A DNA stretch of 64,000 nucleotides from Flavobacterium sp. BFFFF2. Its GTDB lineage: Bacteria > Bacteroidota > Bacteroidia > Flavobacteriales > Flavobacteriaceae. Positions 51,930 to 61,451 of the stretch are shown piece after piece. The notes beneath the pieces were generated by a model. It ran no database searches. It was given only the letters and a program-made list of their open reading frames with translations, and had not been told where the DNA came from. A program made the translations under genes and the position numbers. The stretch's first letter is position 1, and the number at the start of each line of letters is the position of its first letter. The DNA lies in assembly GCA_002256385.1 (NCBI GenBank), contig NKJD01000015.1, positions 1 to 64,000 on the forward strand. The letters are read 5' to 3'.

Positions 51930-54155
51930 ATGATAAATGTCAAATTCTACCTTGATAAAGCTGATAAAAGCAAAAGATTCCCAATTCATCTCGTCTTACG
52001 CCAAAAGGATTTACAAATAAAAGTTGCAACTGGTGAAAAGATACTGAAGAAAGATTGGGATAGTACAAATCAATTGGTTAAGGATTCTGAATATTCACAT
52101 AAGTCAATAAATAAGTATTTACTTTTTTTAAAACAAGAAGTTGAAAAATATTTTGAAGTAGAATTGCATTCTAATTTTACTGATAAAAAAATTAAAGAAA
52201 AAATAGCATCACTAGTTAACAGTCGAAAAAAAAATAATGACATTAGTATAGTTTCAGAGCCATCGCCAGAATACGAAAATAAAGATAAAGTAACTTTTGT
52301 TGATTTATTTGCTGGTGCTGGAGGGTTTAGTGAAGGCTTTCTCCAAGCTGAATATGGTAACAAGTATTACGACTTTAGATTAGCAAGCGATATAAATGAA
52401 AATTGCGAGCTTACACATTTAGCCAGATATAATTATCAACTTGGTTTAGATGCAGAATTTCTTCGTCAAGATATTACTGAACCAGATTTTTTAGATAATT
52501 TTTTGAAGAAAATTGGAGACAAAGGAATAGATGTTGTTTGCGGCGGTCCACCGTGTCAAAGTTTTAGTTTGGCAGGAAAAAGAAAAAAGTTTGACAAGAA
52601 AGATGACTTATTTGCTCATTACCTAAAAGTGATAAGACAACTGCGTCCGAAATATTTTGTTATGGAAAATGTCAAAGGAATTTTGACAAAGGAACAAGGC
52701 AAAATTAAAGACATGATTTTGCAAGAAATTAGGTCAATTGTTGATTTAAAAGAGTTTAATCAACTTATACTTTTTATCGCTCAACTTAAAAAAACAGAAA
52801 CAAAGCAGTCTTTTATTTTAGAATGCTATAATTTACGTTTACAATTTGAGACAGCAACTGAAAAAGAATCTGAGAAGTTAAAGAGTAATTATATTAATAA
52901 TTTAGAAAACAAATTCAGATTACTAACTCCTAAAATTGTTAACTATAAAACAAGTAAAACAGATAAAAATATTAGCACAATTCGCCATGGTTTTAATCTT
53001 TTAAAACGTGTAAAAGAACTTGAATACATTAGAAAAAAAGTAATTAATGAAAAAGCATTTTCAAATCTAGACAATGATTTTTTTGCAGATGATTTTGATT
53101 CTTTCCTAACATCAATTGAACCTGAAACAATTATCGAAAAAATTCATACTGCATTCAATAATTTGAGACCAGATGAAACTTTTACAGATGATGTAAAACA
53201 AATTATTACAGCTCTTGAGATTTTTGATTATTCTTTTGATGAATGTGTAAAAGATCTAAATTCATTTGCTTCGAAAGCTAATAAAGAGAATGAATTTGAA
53301 ACTATTTTATCAAAAATAAGGTTATATAATATAGAACAACCATTTGTTGCACTAGCATCAAATTATGGCGTTCCTCAAAACCGTGAAAGGGTTTTGTTTA
53401 TTGGCTGTAGAAAAGATCAAAAACTCATTAATGATATTCCGGCTTCTGTAAAGCAGACTGAAAAAGTTAATGTTTTTGAAGCCATTTATGATTTAGATTT
53501 TGTTGGCAATGATGATGAAAGATTTGATTATGAAAAGATAGATTTAAAATCTCAATACAATGGCTCAACTGAAAAAATGAAATCATTAATTCAGAAAAGA
53601 AATATTGATGGTAAACCAAATAAAACAGGAGGATTAAGTTATTCGGAATGGTCAAGAAAGGGTCGACTGAATGGTCGCTTTATTAATATAAAAAACCCTT
53701 TTTACGTTAGAAATTTTGAAGAACTTCAAAATACTTTGGCGCATTTAGTTGCGCCTTTGCATAATCATAAAACTAGCAAGCAAAATGAAGATGTGATAAA
53801 TAGATTAAATGTTATTCTCAAATCAGGTAATTATGAATCAGCAAAAGCTAGCCTTAAAGAAATAGGGCTAGAGTCAGACAAAAGAAGTTATACTGTTTTA
53901 AAACCTGAAGGACAAAGTTCTACAATTATGACAATTGCAGATGATTATATTCACTATTCTAATCCAAGAGCATTGACAGTAAGAGAAATGGCTAGACTTC
54001 AATCATTTGATGATTCATTTGTTTTTCAAGGTAAGCGTTCAACAGGTGGAAATAAAAGAAAATTTGAAGTCCCTCAATTTACTTTAGTTGGAAATGCTGT
54101 TCCGCCATTAATGGCGCGTGCAATTGCTTTAGAAATTTTAAAAAATATTGAATGA
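51930..54155 (+). CDS. DNA (cytosine-5) methyltransferase with integrase-like N-terminal arm domain
   Basis: 741 aa. Residues 122-741 form a C5 DNA methyltransferase: motif I DLFAGAGGFSEGF (125-137), motif IV GGPPCQSFSLAGKRK with catalytic Cys209, motif VI ENVKG (246-250), motif VIII NYGVPQNRERVLFIG, motif IX LTVREMARLQSFDDSF and motif X GNAVPPLMARAIA. About 220 residues separate motifs VI and VIII, far more than usual. Residues 1-~95 (NVKFYLDKADKSKRFPIHLV, QIKVATGEKILKKDWD, INKYLLFLKQEVEKYF) look like the arm DNA-binding domain of Bacteroidota tyrosine recombinases. AT-rich, convergent with a restriction gene two bases away. Confidence 0.9.
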   Translation: MINVKFYLDKADKSKRFPIHLVLRQKDLQIKVATGEKILKKDWDSTNQLVKDSEYSHKSINKYLLFLKQEVEKYFEVELHSNFTDKKIKEKIASLVNSRKKNNDISIVSEPSPEYENKDKVTFVDLFAGAGGFSEGFLQAEYGNKYYDFRLASDINENCELTHLARYNYQLGLDAEFLRQDITEPDFLDNFLKKIGDKGIDVVCGGPPCQSFSLAGKRKKFDKKDDLFAHYLKVIRQLRPKYFVMENVKGILTKEQGKIKDMILQEIRSIVDLKEFNQLILFIAQLKKTETKQSFILECYNLRLQFETATEKESEKLKSNYINNLENKFRLLTPKIVNYKTSKTDKNISTIRHGFNLLKRVKELEYIRKKVINEKAFSNLDNDFFADDFDSFLTSIEPETIIEKIHTAFNNLRPDETFTDDVKQIITALEIFDYSFDECVKDLNSFASKANKENEFETILSKIRLYNIEQPFVALASNYGVPQNRERVLFIGCRKDQKLINDIPASVKQTEKVNVFEAIYDLDFVGNDDERFDYEKIDLKSQYNGSTEKMKSLIQKRNIDGKPNKTGGLSYSEWSRKGRLNGRFINIKNPFYVRNFEELQNTLAHLVAPLHNHKTSKQNEDVINRLNVILKSGNYESAKASLKEIGLESDKRSYTVLKPEGQSSTIMTIADDYIHYSNPRALTVREMARLQSFDDSFVFQGKRSTGGNKRKFEVPQFTLVGNAVPPLMARAIALEILKNIE

Positions 54156-54157
54156 GT

Positions 54158-55009
54158 TTACCAAAATTTTCTCAACATTTCCAATTCTTCAAACCATTCT
54201 TGATATGACATGACAGCCCTACTGTTTCTTAATCGTGTATCAATTGCATTTGAAAAAATTACAAATTTCACTCCATTGGCTTTTGCCTCTTCTAGTTTAT
54301 TGTCAGTTAAGCTTGAGGGACCAAGTTTTTCTCCAAAATTGCTATTGCCAATAGCTGTACAAGCCCTATTTCTAGTATCATGGGGCATTTGTGCAAAAGT
54401 TAAACGGAATCGATCATTTGAAGTTGTTTGACATGCAACGGCACAACAATTTTTAGGTTCTTCTTTATATGTATCTATATTAGGAAAGAAAAAATCTAAT
54501 TTGCATCCAGTTTTAAGTATAAATTCTCTCTGATAATCTTTTTGAAAAATAAACTCCCTTTTAATTAAAAGATATGAAATATGATTCATTAAACTAGATC
54601 CGGATCGTGAAACCCTAGATTGTCTATTTGAGTCTGCGAGTGAAACAATTATATTTACAATTCCATTCAGTATTTTAGTTGGTTCAGAATTTAATAAAGG
54701 GGAATTTTTATATTCATCTATGATTTTTCTTACATTAGGGAATAAATCTTCACTAGCATCATTATCTGCATATTCAATAAATTTTTCTGTTATTTCTTTT
54801 TGCTTCTTAAGAAATATTTCATACTCAAGCATCAATAGTTTATCTAATGCAAAATCTATATTTGAGAAATCATTCATTGTTAATTCAAACTCCAATTGCG
54901 CCAATCTAGCCATCTCTACAGTTTGAGGTAAATGCCGTTTTCTTACTATCGTAATTAAACCTTTTCCACCTTGTAACTCTTGTTTAATTTTCGAATAATC
55001 AATTTCCAT
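54158..55009 (-). CDS. Putative type II restriction endonuclease (EcoRII-C-like)
   Basis: 283 aa from MEIDYSKIKQELQGG; a start 11 codons upstream is less likely. The layout SRVSRSGSSLMNHISYLL (133-150), CKLDFFFPN (169-177), AVACQTTSNDRFRL (190-203) follows the EcoRII C-terminal/NgoMIV-like nuclease fold, whose members read roughly SRaGksLE...PDf.FP...aKTT.kDRWR. Here the Glu of the first motif is Met141 and the Lys of the third is Gln194, so it is either a distinct family or impaired. Convergent with the cytosine methyltransferase, stops two bases apart. Recognition sequence unknown. Confidence 0.75.
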   Translation of the reverse strand: MEIDYSKIKQELQGGKGLITIVRKRHLPQTVEMARLAQLEFELTMNDFSNIDFALDKLLMLEYEIFLKKQKEITEKFIEYADNDASEDLFPNVRKIIDEYKNSPLLNSEPTKILNGIVNIIVSLADSNRQSRVSRSGSSLMNHISYLLIKREFIFQKDYQREFILKTGCKLDFFFPNIDTYKEEPKNCCAVACQTTSNDRFRLTFAQMPHDTRNRACTAIGNSNFGEKLGPSSLTDNKLEEAKANGVKFVIFSNAIDTRLRNSRAVMSYQEWFEELEMLRKFW

Positions 55010-55042
55010 GTATAATTCTTTAACAAATATTAGTTTGTCCAA

Positions 55043-55445
55043 ATATCGTAAAATATTATTCTAAAATGTAGATTAGCTTTTTTATTCTGTTTTTATAGGG
55101 TAGCTTATAACTACACAATTTCTTCAAAATCACCCACTAATCACAAACCTCAAATCCCCTATACCAAAAACCTCATCCAAAATTCAAAATTAGCTTCGCT
55201 CCGTTCGTGCCTGCGGCCCTCGGGTCAAAATTCAAGTTTTCCTGCGGACCGTTCGGCCTTTGGCCTCGGGTCAGGTTTTGTTGAAGCGAGCTAAAGCACG
55301 ATCGGAGTAAATATTTTTTGATTTGCGAACTGAAGTTCGCTTTCCGGAAGTCCACTGGACTTCCTCCTCTATATATCATATGCTCCGTTCGTGCCTGCGG
55401 CCCTCGGGTCAAAATTTAAAATTTAGAATTCAAAATTCCTTAGTT
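55043..55445. other. Intergenic region with dispersed repeats
   Basis: No gene. It contains two exact 29-bp direct repeats, GCTCCGTTCGTGCCTGCGGC continuing to CCTCGGGTC (55198-55226, 55382-55410), the first preceded by TAGCTTC; they are the inverse of the C repeat type at 37783. A hairpin GGAAGTCCA / TGGACTTCC lies at 55347-55364. Separates the restriction-modification pair from parC. Confidence 0.75.
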
Positions 55446-58172
55446 TTACTCCAACGCCAAAGTAATCTGCCCGTCATCGTCCAACTCGGTTGGGATATCT
55501 GTCAACGCTTCGCCGTCCAGCGCGGTTTCCGCTGCTTCTGTGGGTTCTTCTTCAATAGGTTCCTCGAAGGGCAAAGGTTCCAGCAAATTAATTTGTTTGA
55601 CTTTGTCGGAAGTGAGCTGGTTGCCCAAGGCCTTGATCCCTTTTACCGCAATAAACTGCTCCAAATCGATGGTGATCGGGTCTTTTTGCACGCCTTTAAC
55701 TTTGGCAAAATGAACCTCTACCACTGGCCGCCAATCGGTTGACACCAATTCGAGGTACGATTTGTCGTTTTCTGAAATAAAGATTTCTTCTTTGTTGGCG
55801 TGTTCAATTAAAAAGCGTTTCACATAATAGCGCTCTTTTTCGCCTTCAAAATAAATGGCGGTAACCGGCTTTTTCGGATGCCATTTTTCCAGCGCAATCA
55901 TGCCCTCATCAAAATGACTCGATAGCTCGGGCACACAGGTTTTGAGTTTGCCATTTTGGTTAATGATGAGCAAGCGGTCTTGCGGACGGAATTCGCCCAA
56001 CAATTCGCCACGACCATCTACATTCAAGCGTTGGACCGTGTCGTCAAACCATACTTTACGCGGACGCAAAGTGGAAATGCCCTTTTCTTTGAGCTCGATT
56101 TTTTTAATCGGGTATTTGGTCACCGTATTTCCTTTGGAGGCACGGCCTTTAATGGCAATGTCCGAAAAATCGAGGTCCCATTTTAATTTTTTCACACTGC
56201 CCACTTGGCGCAACAAAATGGTAACTACTTCGGCTTCCCCATTCGGATTGGCCGAAAAATAGAGCACTTGCGAGCCAGGCTTTTCTTGGCATAAATCGTA
56301 AAATTTATCGCGCGTCGTGCCCGACACGTTAAATCGCTTGATAAAAGAAGGACCCGATTTGCCATCGCGGTAAATCATGTTGTAAATGGTGCGTTTGTCA
56401 TTTTTATCGAACACCGCCACGTGCAAAATGTCTTTGCCAACGAACTTCTTTTCATCGACTTTGGTCACCATCATTTTGCCATCGCGCAGAAACACAATGA
56501 CATCATCAATATCGGAGCAGTCGGCCACGTATTCGTCTTTGCGCAAGCCAGTTCCCACAAAGCCCTCTTCCCTGTTCACAAATAATTTGGTGTTGCGCAA
56601 CGCCACTTTGGTCGCTTCAATGTTGTCAAAATTGCGCAGCTCAGTTTTGCGTTCGCGGCCTTTGCCAAAGGTGTCTTTGAGGTTTTGGAAATAGGCAATG
56701 GCAAAATCAATCAAATGCGCCAAATGGTGTTTCACTTGTTCAATTTGTCCTTCCAACGCCTCAATTTTTTCTTGGGCCTTGTCAATGTCAAATTTTGAAA
56801 TCCGTTTAATTCGAATTTCGGTCAAGCGCACAATGTCGTCTTGCACCACGGGCCGTTTCAGGTGTTTGGTAAACGGTTTTAAGCCTTCATCGATGGCATG
56901 CAACACGCCTTCCCATGTTTCTTCCTCCTCAATGAGTCGGTAAATGCGGTTTTCAATAAAAATACGCTCCAGCGATAGAAAATGCCAATGTGCTTCCAAT
57001 TCGCCCAACTCAATTTCCAACTCCATGCGCAGCAATTCAACCGTGCGGTGCGTAGAACGACGCAGCATTTCACTGACGCCGACAAACAAAGGTTTGTGGT
57101 TTTCAATGACACAACCCAAAGGCGAAATGGACACCTCGCAGGCCGTAAAGGCGTACAACGCATCAATGGTTTTATCGGGTGACACACCTGCCGGTAAGTG
57201 AATCAGTATTTCTACTTCGGCGGCGGTGTTGTCTTCAATTTTACGCACTTTAATTTTCCCTTTTTCATTGGCCTTTAAAATGCTGTCAATCAGCGTAGAC
57301 GTATTGGTCGAAAAGGGAATTTGGGTAATCACCAAGGTTTGTTTATCCAATTGGCTCATGCGGGCCCTTACCCTTACACGGCCGCCACGCAAGCCATCGT
57401 TGTAATTGGTGACATCGGCGATGCCTGCGGTTGGAAAATCGGGAAACAAGGTAAAAGGCTTGTCCTTGAGCACTTTAATCGAACAATCAATCAGCTCGAT
57501 AAAATTGTGCGGCAACACTTTGGTGGACAAACCCACCGCGATTCCTTCGGCGCCTTGGGCCAATAACAAGGGGAATTTGACGGGTAAATTAACGGGCTCA
57601 TTGCGCCGACCATCGTAAGACAATTGCCAAGGCGTAATTTTGGGTGAAAACAAAATTTCGTGGCCCAACTTTGAAATCCGCGCTTCAATGTAACGCGAGG
57701 CTGCGGCGCTGTCGCCTGTTAGAATATTTCCCCAGTTTCCTTGCATGTCAATGATCAAATCTTTTTGACCAATTTGCACCATGGCATCGCCTATACTGGC
57801 ATCGCCGTGCGGGTGGTATTGCATGGTGTGACCCACAATGTTGGCCACTTTGTTGTAGCGGCCATCATCGAGCTCTTTCATGGAGTGCATGATGCGTCGT
57901 TGCACGGGTTTAAAACCGTCTTCAATGGCGGGTACGGCCCGTTCCAAAATCACATACGAAGCATAGTCCAAAAACCAGTCTTTGTACATGCCCGTCACTT
58001 TGGTGATGGTGTCTTCGGGGTTTTCGTTGTTGTGGTAAAATGGATTCCCATCAGATGAAGTGCCTTCTAATGAAGCTGCTTCCTCTGCTTGGTCAGTATG
58101 TTCTGCGGCGGACTCGGGTAAAAATTCGCCTTCGTCGGGCAGGTTGATATTGTCGTCTTCTTCGTCTTTCAT
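55446..58172 (-). CDS. parC: DNA topoisomerase IV subunit A
   Basis: 908 aa. The breakage-reunion domain has GFKPVQRRIMHSM, the quinolone-determining region YHPHGDASIGDAMV and DSAAASRYIEAR with the catalytic Tyr (near residue 158). A coiled-coil and the C-terminal beta-pinwheel follow; the end is acidic (DGEALTDIPTELDDDGQ). The N-terminal extension of about 50 acidic residues is typical of Bacteroidota ParC. The gene lies 27 bases behind parE; pairing with a ParE rather than GyrB identifies topoisomerase IV. Confidence 0.93.
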   Translation of the reverse strand: MKDEEDDNINLPDEGEFLPESAAEHTDQAEEAASLEGTSSDGNPFYHNNENPEDTITKVTGMYKDWFLDYASYVILERAVPAIEDGFKPVQRRIMHSMKELDDGRYNKVANIVGHTMQYHPHGDASIGDAMVQIGQKDLIIDMQGNWGNILTGDSAAASRYIEARISKLGHEILFSPKITPWQLSYDGRRNEPVNLPVKFPLLLAQGAEGIAVGLSTKVLPHNFIELIDCSIKVLKDKPFTLFPDFPTAGIADVTNYNDGLRGGRVRVRARMSQLDKQTLVITQIPFSTNTSTLIDSILKANEKGKIKVRKIEDNTAAEVEILIHLPAGVSPDKTIDALYAFTACEVSISPLGCVIENHKPLFVGVSEMLRRSTHRTVELLRMELEIELGELEAHWHFLSLERIFIENRIYRLIEEEETWEGVLHAIDEGLKPFTKHLKRPVVQDDIVRLTEIRIKRISKFDIDKAQEKIEALEGQIEQVKHHLAHLIDFAIAYFQNLKDTFGKGRERKTELRNFDNIEATKVALRNTKLFVNREEGFVGTGLRKDEYVADCSDIDDVIVFLRDGKMMVTKVDEKKFVGKDILHVAVFDKNDKRTIYNMIYRDGKSGPSFIKRFNVSGTTRDKFYDLCQEKPGSQVLYFSANPNGEAEVVTILLRQVGSVKKLKWDLDFSDIAIKGRASKGNTVTKYPIKKIELKEKGISTLRPRKVWFDDTVQRLNVDGRGELLGEFRPQDRLLIINQNGKLKTCVPELSSHFDEGMIALEKWHPKKPVTAIYFEGEKERYYVKRFLIEHANKEEIFISENDKSYLELVSTDWRPVVEVHFAKVKGVQKDPITIDLEQFIAVKGIKALGNQLTSDKVKQINLLEPLPFEEPIEEEPTEAAETALDGEALTDIPTELDDDGQITLALE

Positions 58173-58199
58173 GCGGCTATTACAGCAGTTAAATAAATA

Positions 58200-60047
58200 T
58201 TACACCACATCCAAAACTACCTTCAAATTATTGATAATGAACTCTTGGCGGTCGGGGGTATTTTTGCCCATGTAAAATTCGAGCAAGGTTTCAATCGAGG
58301 TGGCTTTGTCGAGCATGACCGGATCAAGCCGGATGCTTTCGCCTATAAAATGTTGAAATTCATCGGGTGAAATTTCTCCCAAACCTTTAAATCGGGTAAT
58401 TTCTGGTTTTGGTTTCAATTTTTCTATGGCGGCCACCCGCTCTTCGTCTGAATAACAATAAATGGTTTCTTTTTTGTTGCGCACCCGAAACAAAGGCGTC
58501 TGCAAAATATACAAATGCCCTTCTTTGATGAGTTCGGGGAAAAATTGCAAAAAGAAGGTAATCAACAACAACCGAATGTGCATGCCATCGACGTCGGCAT
58601 CGGTGGCAATTACGATGTTGTTGTACCTCAAGTTCTCCATGTCGTCTTCAATGTCCAAAGCGGCCTGAAGCAAGTTAAACTCTTCGTTTTCGTACACAAT
58701 TTTTTTGGACATGCCGTAGCAATTGAGCGGCTTTCCACGCAAACTAAACACCGCCTGCGTATTCACATCGCGCGACTTGGTAATGGAACCCGAAGCCGAG
58801 TCACCCTCGGTAATAAACAAGGTGCTCTCTAACGAGCGGGGGTTTTTACTGTCGGGTAAATGCACGCGACAATCGCGCAATTTCTTGTTGTGTAAACTGG
58901 CTTTTTTAGCCCGATCGCGGGCTAATTTTCGGATGCCCGATAACTCTTTGCGTTCACGTTCGGCTTGTAGAATTTTACGCAACAACGCATCGGCCGTTTC
59001 GGGGTTTTTGTGCAAATAATTATCAAGGTTGGTTTTAATGAAATCATGCACGAAAGTACGCACCGTTGGGCCTTCGGGCCCCACATCAGTGGAACCTAGC
59101 TTGGTTTTGGTTTGGCTTTCAAATACAGGTTCTTCCACCTTAACCGCCAAAGCCGATACAATCGATTTGCGGATGTCAGAAGCCTCAAAATTTTTATTGT
59201 AAAATTCTTTGATCGTTTTAACCACCGCTTCCCTGAAGGCATTGAGGTGGGTGCCCCCTTGGGTGGTATTTTGGCCGTTAACAAACGAATGGTATTCTTC
59301 GGAATATTGTGATTTGGAATGGGTCAACGCCATTTCGATGTCGTTTCCTTTCAGGTGGATTATTGGATACACCGTATCGTCGGCCTGGATCGTTTCTTCG
59401 AGCAAATCGCGCAAGCCATTTTCGGAATAGTATTTATCGGCGTTAAAATAAATGGTGAGCCCCGTGTTCAGGTAGCAATAATTTTTTAACATCCGAACGA
59501 TGTACTCGTTGCGGTATTTGTAGTTTTTAAAAATGGCTTCATCCGCCACAAACGACACTTTGGTGCCGCGGCGCTTGGTGGTTTCTTGCAATTCTTCGTC
59601 AGAAGTGAGTACGCCAGCCGCAAACTCGGCCGCCTTTTGTTGGTTGTCACGCACCGATTCGACTCGGAAATAATTGGACAAGGCATTGACTGCCTTGGTT
59701 CCAACGCCATTTAATCCGACCGATTTTTTAAAGGCTTTGCTGTCGTATTTACCGCCCGTATTCATTTTGGACACCACATCGACCACTTTGCCCAAAGGAA
59801 TGCCCCGTCCGTAATCGCGGACCGACACTTGTTTGTCTTTCAAGCTTACTTCGATGGTTTTGCCTGCGCCCATGACAAATTCGTCAATGCAATTGTCAAT
59901 GACCTCTTTTATTAAAATGTAGATGCCATCGTCGGGTGATGAACCATCGCCCAATTTGCCGATGTACATCCCGGGCCGCATGCGGATGTGCTCGCGCCAA
60001 TCCAGCGAACGGATATTGTCTTCTGTATACTGAGTCAATTCAGACAT
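58200..60047 (-). CDS. parE: DNA topoisomerase IV subunit B
   Basis: 615 aa, ATPase subunit of topoisomerase IV, which separates replicated chromosomes. GHKL ATPase motifs: [21 protein letters not shown] with the catalytic Glu and Asn, [26 protein letters not shown]. The TOPRIM domain has [10 protein letters not shown] and [15 protein letters not shown] with the DxD metal site; the C-terminus holds [18 protein letters not shown]. Length lacks the long GyrB insertion. First gene of a parE-parC operon. Confidence 0.95.
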   Translation of the reverse strand: MSELTQYTEDNIRSLDWREHIRMRPGMYIGKLGDGSSPDDGIYILIKEVIDNCIDEFVMGAGKTIEVSLKDKQVSVRDYGRGIPLGKVVDVVSKMNTGGKYDSKAFKKSVGLNGVGTKAVNALSNYFRVESVRDNQQKAAEFAAGVLTSDEELQETTKRRGTKVSFVADEAIFKNYKYRNEYIVRMLKNYCYLNTGLTIYFNADKYYSENGLRDLLEETIQADDTVYPIIHLKGNDIEMALTHSKSQYSEEYHSFVNGQNTTQGGTHLNAFREAVVKTIKEFYNKNFEASDIRKSIVSALAVKVEEPVFESQTKTKLGSTDVGPEGPTVRTFVHDFIKTNLDNYLHKNPETADALLRKILQAERERKELSGIRKLARDRAKKASLHNKKLRDCRVHLPDSKNPRSLESTLFITEGDSASGSITKSRDVNTQAVFSLRGKPLNCYGMSKKIVYENEEFNLLQAALDIEDDMENLRYNNIVIATDADVDGMHIRLLLITFFLQFFPELIKEGHLYILQTPLFRVRNKKETIYCYSDEERVAAIEKLKPKPEITRFKGLGEISPDEFQHFIGESIRLDPVMLDKATSIETLLEFYMGKNTPDRQEFIINNLKVVLDVV

Positions 60048-60359
60048 TCATTGCTATTTTTTGTAAAGATAAATGGTTTGCAAGGCTTTAAATACGTTGA
60101 TCTGCGAAGTTATCAAAAAGGATATTGACAATTGAATTGATTTAAACTTGTTCCAATTGGCTGCAAAAATTAGTTGAAAATTGATGGCTAAACAACTTGC
60201 AGTCAAAAAAGGCTAAACATCAATATACAAACTATTTACACCCTTAAAAAAAACCGATCAATTTCTTAAAATAAACTTAGCAGCTTGTTAACGTACCGCA
60301 TCCTTAAAACCATTTATCCTTAAACTGTTATATTTGCAAGCTCACAAGAAGAAAAGACT
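60048..60359. other. Intergenic region with a fragment of element A
   Basis: 60134-60168 matches one end of the A elements (GATTTAAACTT, then CAATTGGCTGCAAAA), a solo 35-bp end without the rest. A -7 box TATATTTG for accA lies at 60329-60336. No gene. Confidence 0.6.
60329..60336 (+). promoter_or_regulatory. -7 box of the accA promoter
   Basis: TATATTTG, 23 bases before the accA start codon. No clear -33 TTG. Confidence 0.55.
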
Positions 60360-61313
60360 ATGGAATACTTAGATTTTGAACTGCCGATCAAGGACCTCGA
60401 AGAGCAGTTGACCAAATGCCAAATCCTTGGCGAAGAATCTAATATCGACGTGACAGACAGCTGTCAACAACTTGAACAAAAGCTGATTGAAACCAAAAAA
60501 GAGATTTACAAAAACCTCACTGCTTGGCAGCGGGTTCAGTTGTCAAGGCATCCCAATCGCCCGTACACGCTTGATTATATTCAGGCTTTGTGTGGCGATA
60601 CTTTTTTGGAATTGTTTGGCGACCGGAATTTTAAAGACGACAAAGCCATGATTGGCGGTATGGGAAAAATTAATGACCAATCGTTCATGTTTATTGGGCA
60701 GCAAAAAGGCTATAATACCAAATCCCGTCAATACCGTAATTTTGGGATGGCGAATCCGGAAGGATACCGCAAAGCCTTGCGTTTGATGAAAATGGCCGAA
60801 AAATTCAATATTCCCGTGATTACGTTGGTTGACACCCCAGGTGCCTATCCTGGTTTAGAAGCTGAAGAACGTGGACAAGGCGAAGCCATTGCGCGTAATA
60901 TTCTTGAAATGAGCCGATTGAAAGTGCCTATCATTACCATTATCATCGGTGAAGGGGCTTCTGGTGGCGCTTTAGGCATAGGCGTGGGCGACCGCGTATT
61001 TATGCTAGAGAACACTTGGTATTCTGTGATTTCTCCCGAATCTTGTTCTTCCATTTTATGGCGCAGTTGGGAGTTTAAAGAACAAGCAGCTGACGCATTG
61101 AAACTGACAGCCATCGACATGAAGAAAAACAATTTGATCGACGACATTATTCCAGAACCTGTTGGCGGGGCGCATTTTGACCGTGAAAGTACCTTTAAAA
61201 CCGTTCAAGAATACATCATCAACTCGTTGGCGGACATTCAAAAGTTATCAACAACCGATATGATCACCCAAAGAATGGATAAATACAGCCGTATGGGCGA
61301 ATTCAAAGAATAA
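60360..61313 (+). CDS. accA: Acetyl-CoA carboxylase carboxyltransferase subunit alpha
   Basis: 317 aa, one half of the carboxyltransferase that transfers CO2 from carboxybiotin to acetyl-CoA in fatty acid synthesis. Full length for the family: [17 protein letters not shown] at the start, [53 protein letters not shown] (the CoA/biotin-site loop) and [20 protein letters not shown]. Followed by a terminator and dnaB, an arrangement common in Flavobacteriia. Confidence 0.96.
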   Translation: MEYLDFELPIKDLEEQLTKCQILGEESNIDVTDSCQQLEQKLIETKKEIYKNLTAWQRVQLSRHPNRPYTLDYIQALCGDTFLELFGDRNFKDDKAMIGGMGKINDQSFMFIGQQKGYNTKSRQYRNFGMANPEGYRKALRLMKMAEKFNIPVITLVDTPGAYPGLEAEERGQGEAIARNILEMSRLKVPIITIIIGEGASGGALGIGVGDRVFMLENTWYSVISPESCSSILWRSWEFKEQAADALKLTAIDMKKNNLIDDIIPEPVGGAHFDRESTFKTVQEYIINSLADIQKLSTTDMITQRMDKYSRMGEFKE

Positions 61314-61333
61314 TTGAAAAAAAATGACCTCTA

Positions 61334-61364
61334 ATCCGAAGCCCGCCGCTTCGGATTTTTTTTT
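61334..61364 (+). terminator. Terminator of accA
   Basis: ATCCGAAGC / GCTTCGGAT perfect 9-bp stem, 5-base loop, nine T residues. Confidence 0.9.
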
Positions 61365-61451
61365 GCTTATCAACAAATACCTGTAAGTTATTAACAGTAT
61401 TTTAGGAAAACTAGTTTTTCAAATATGGTTGTGGGCGCGTACCTTCGTTAC

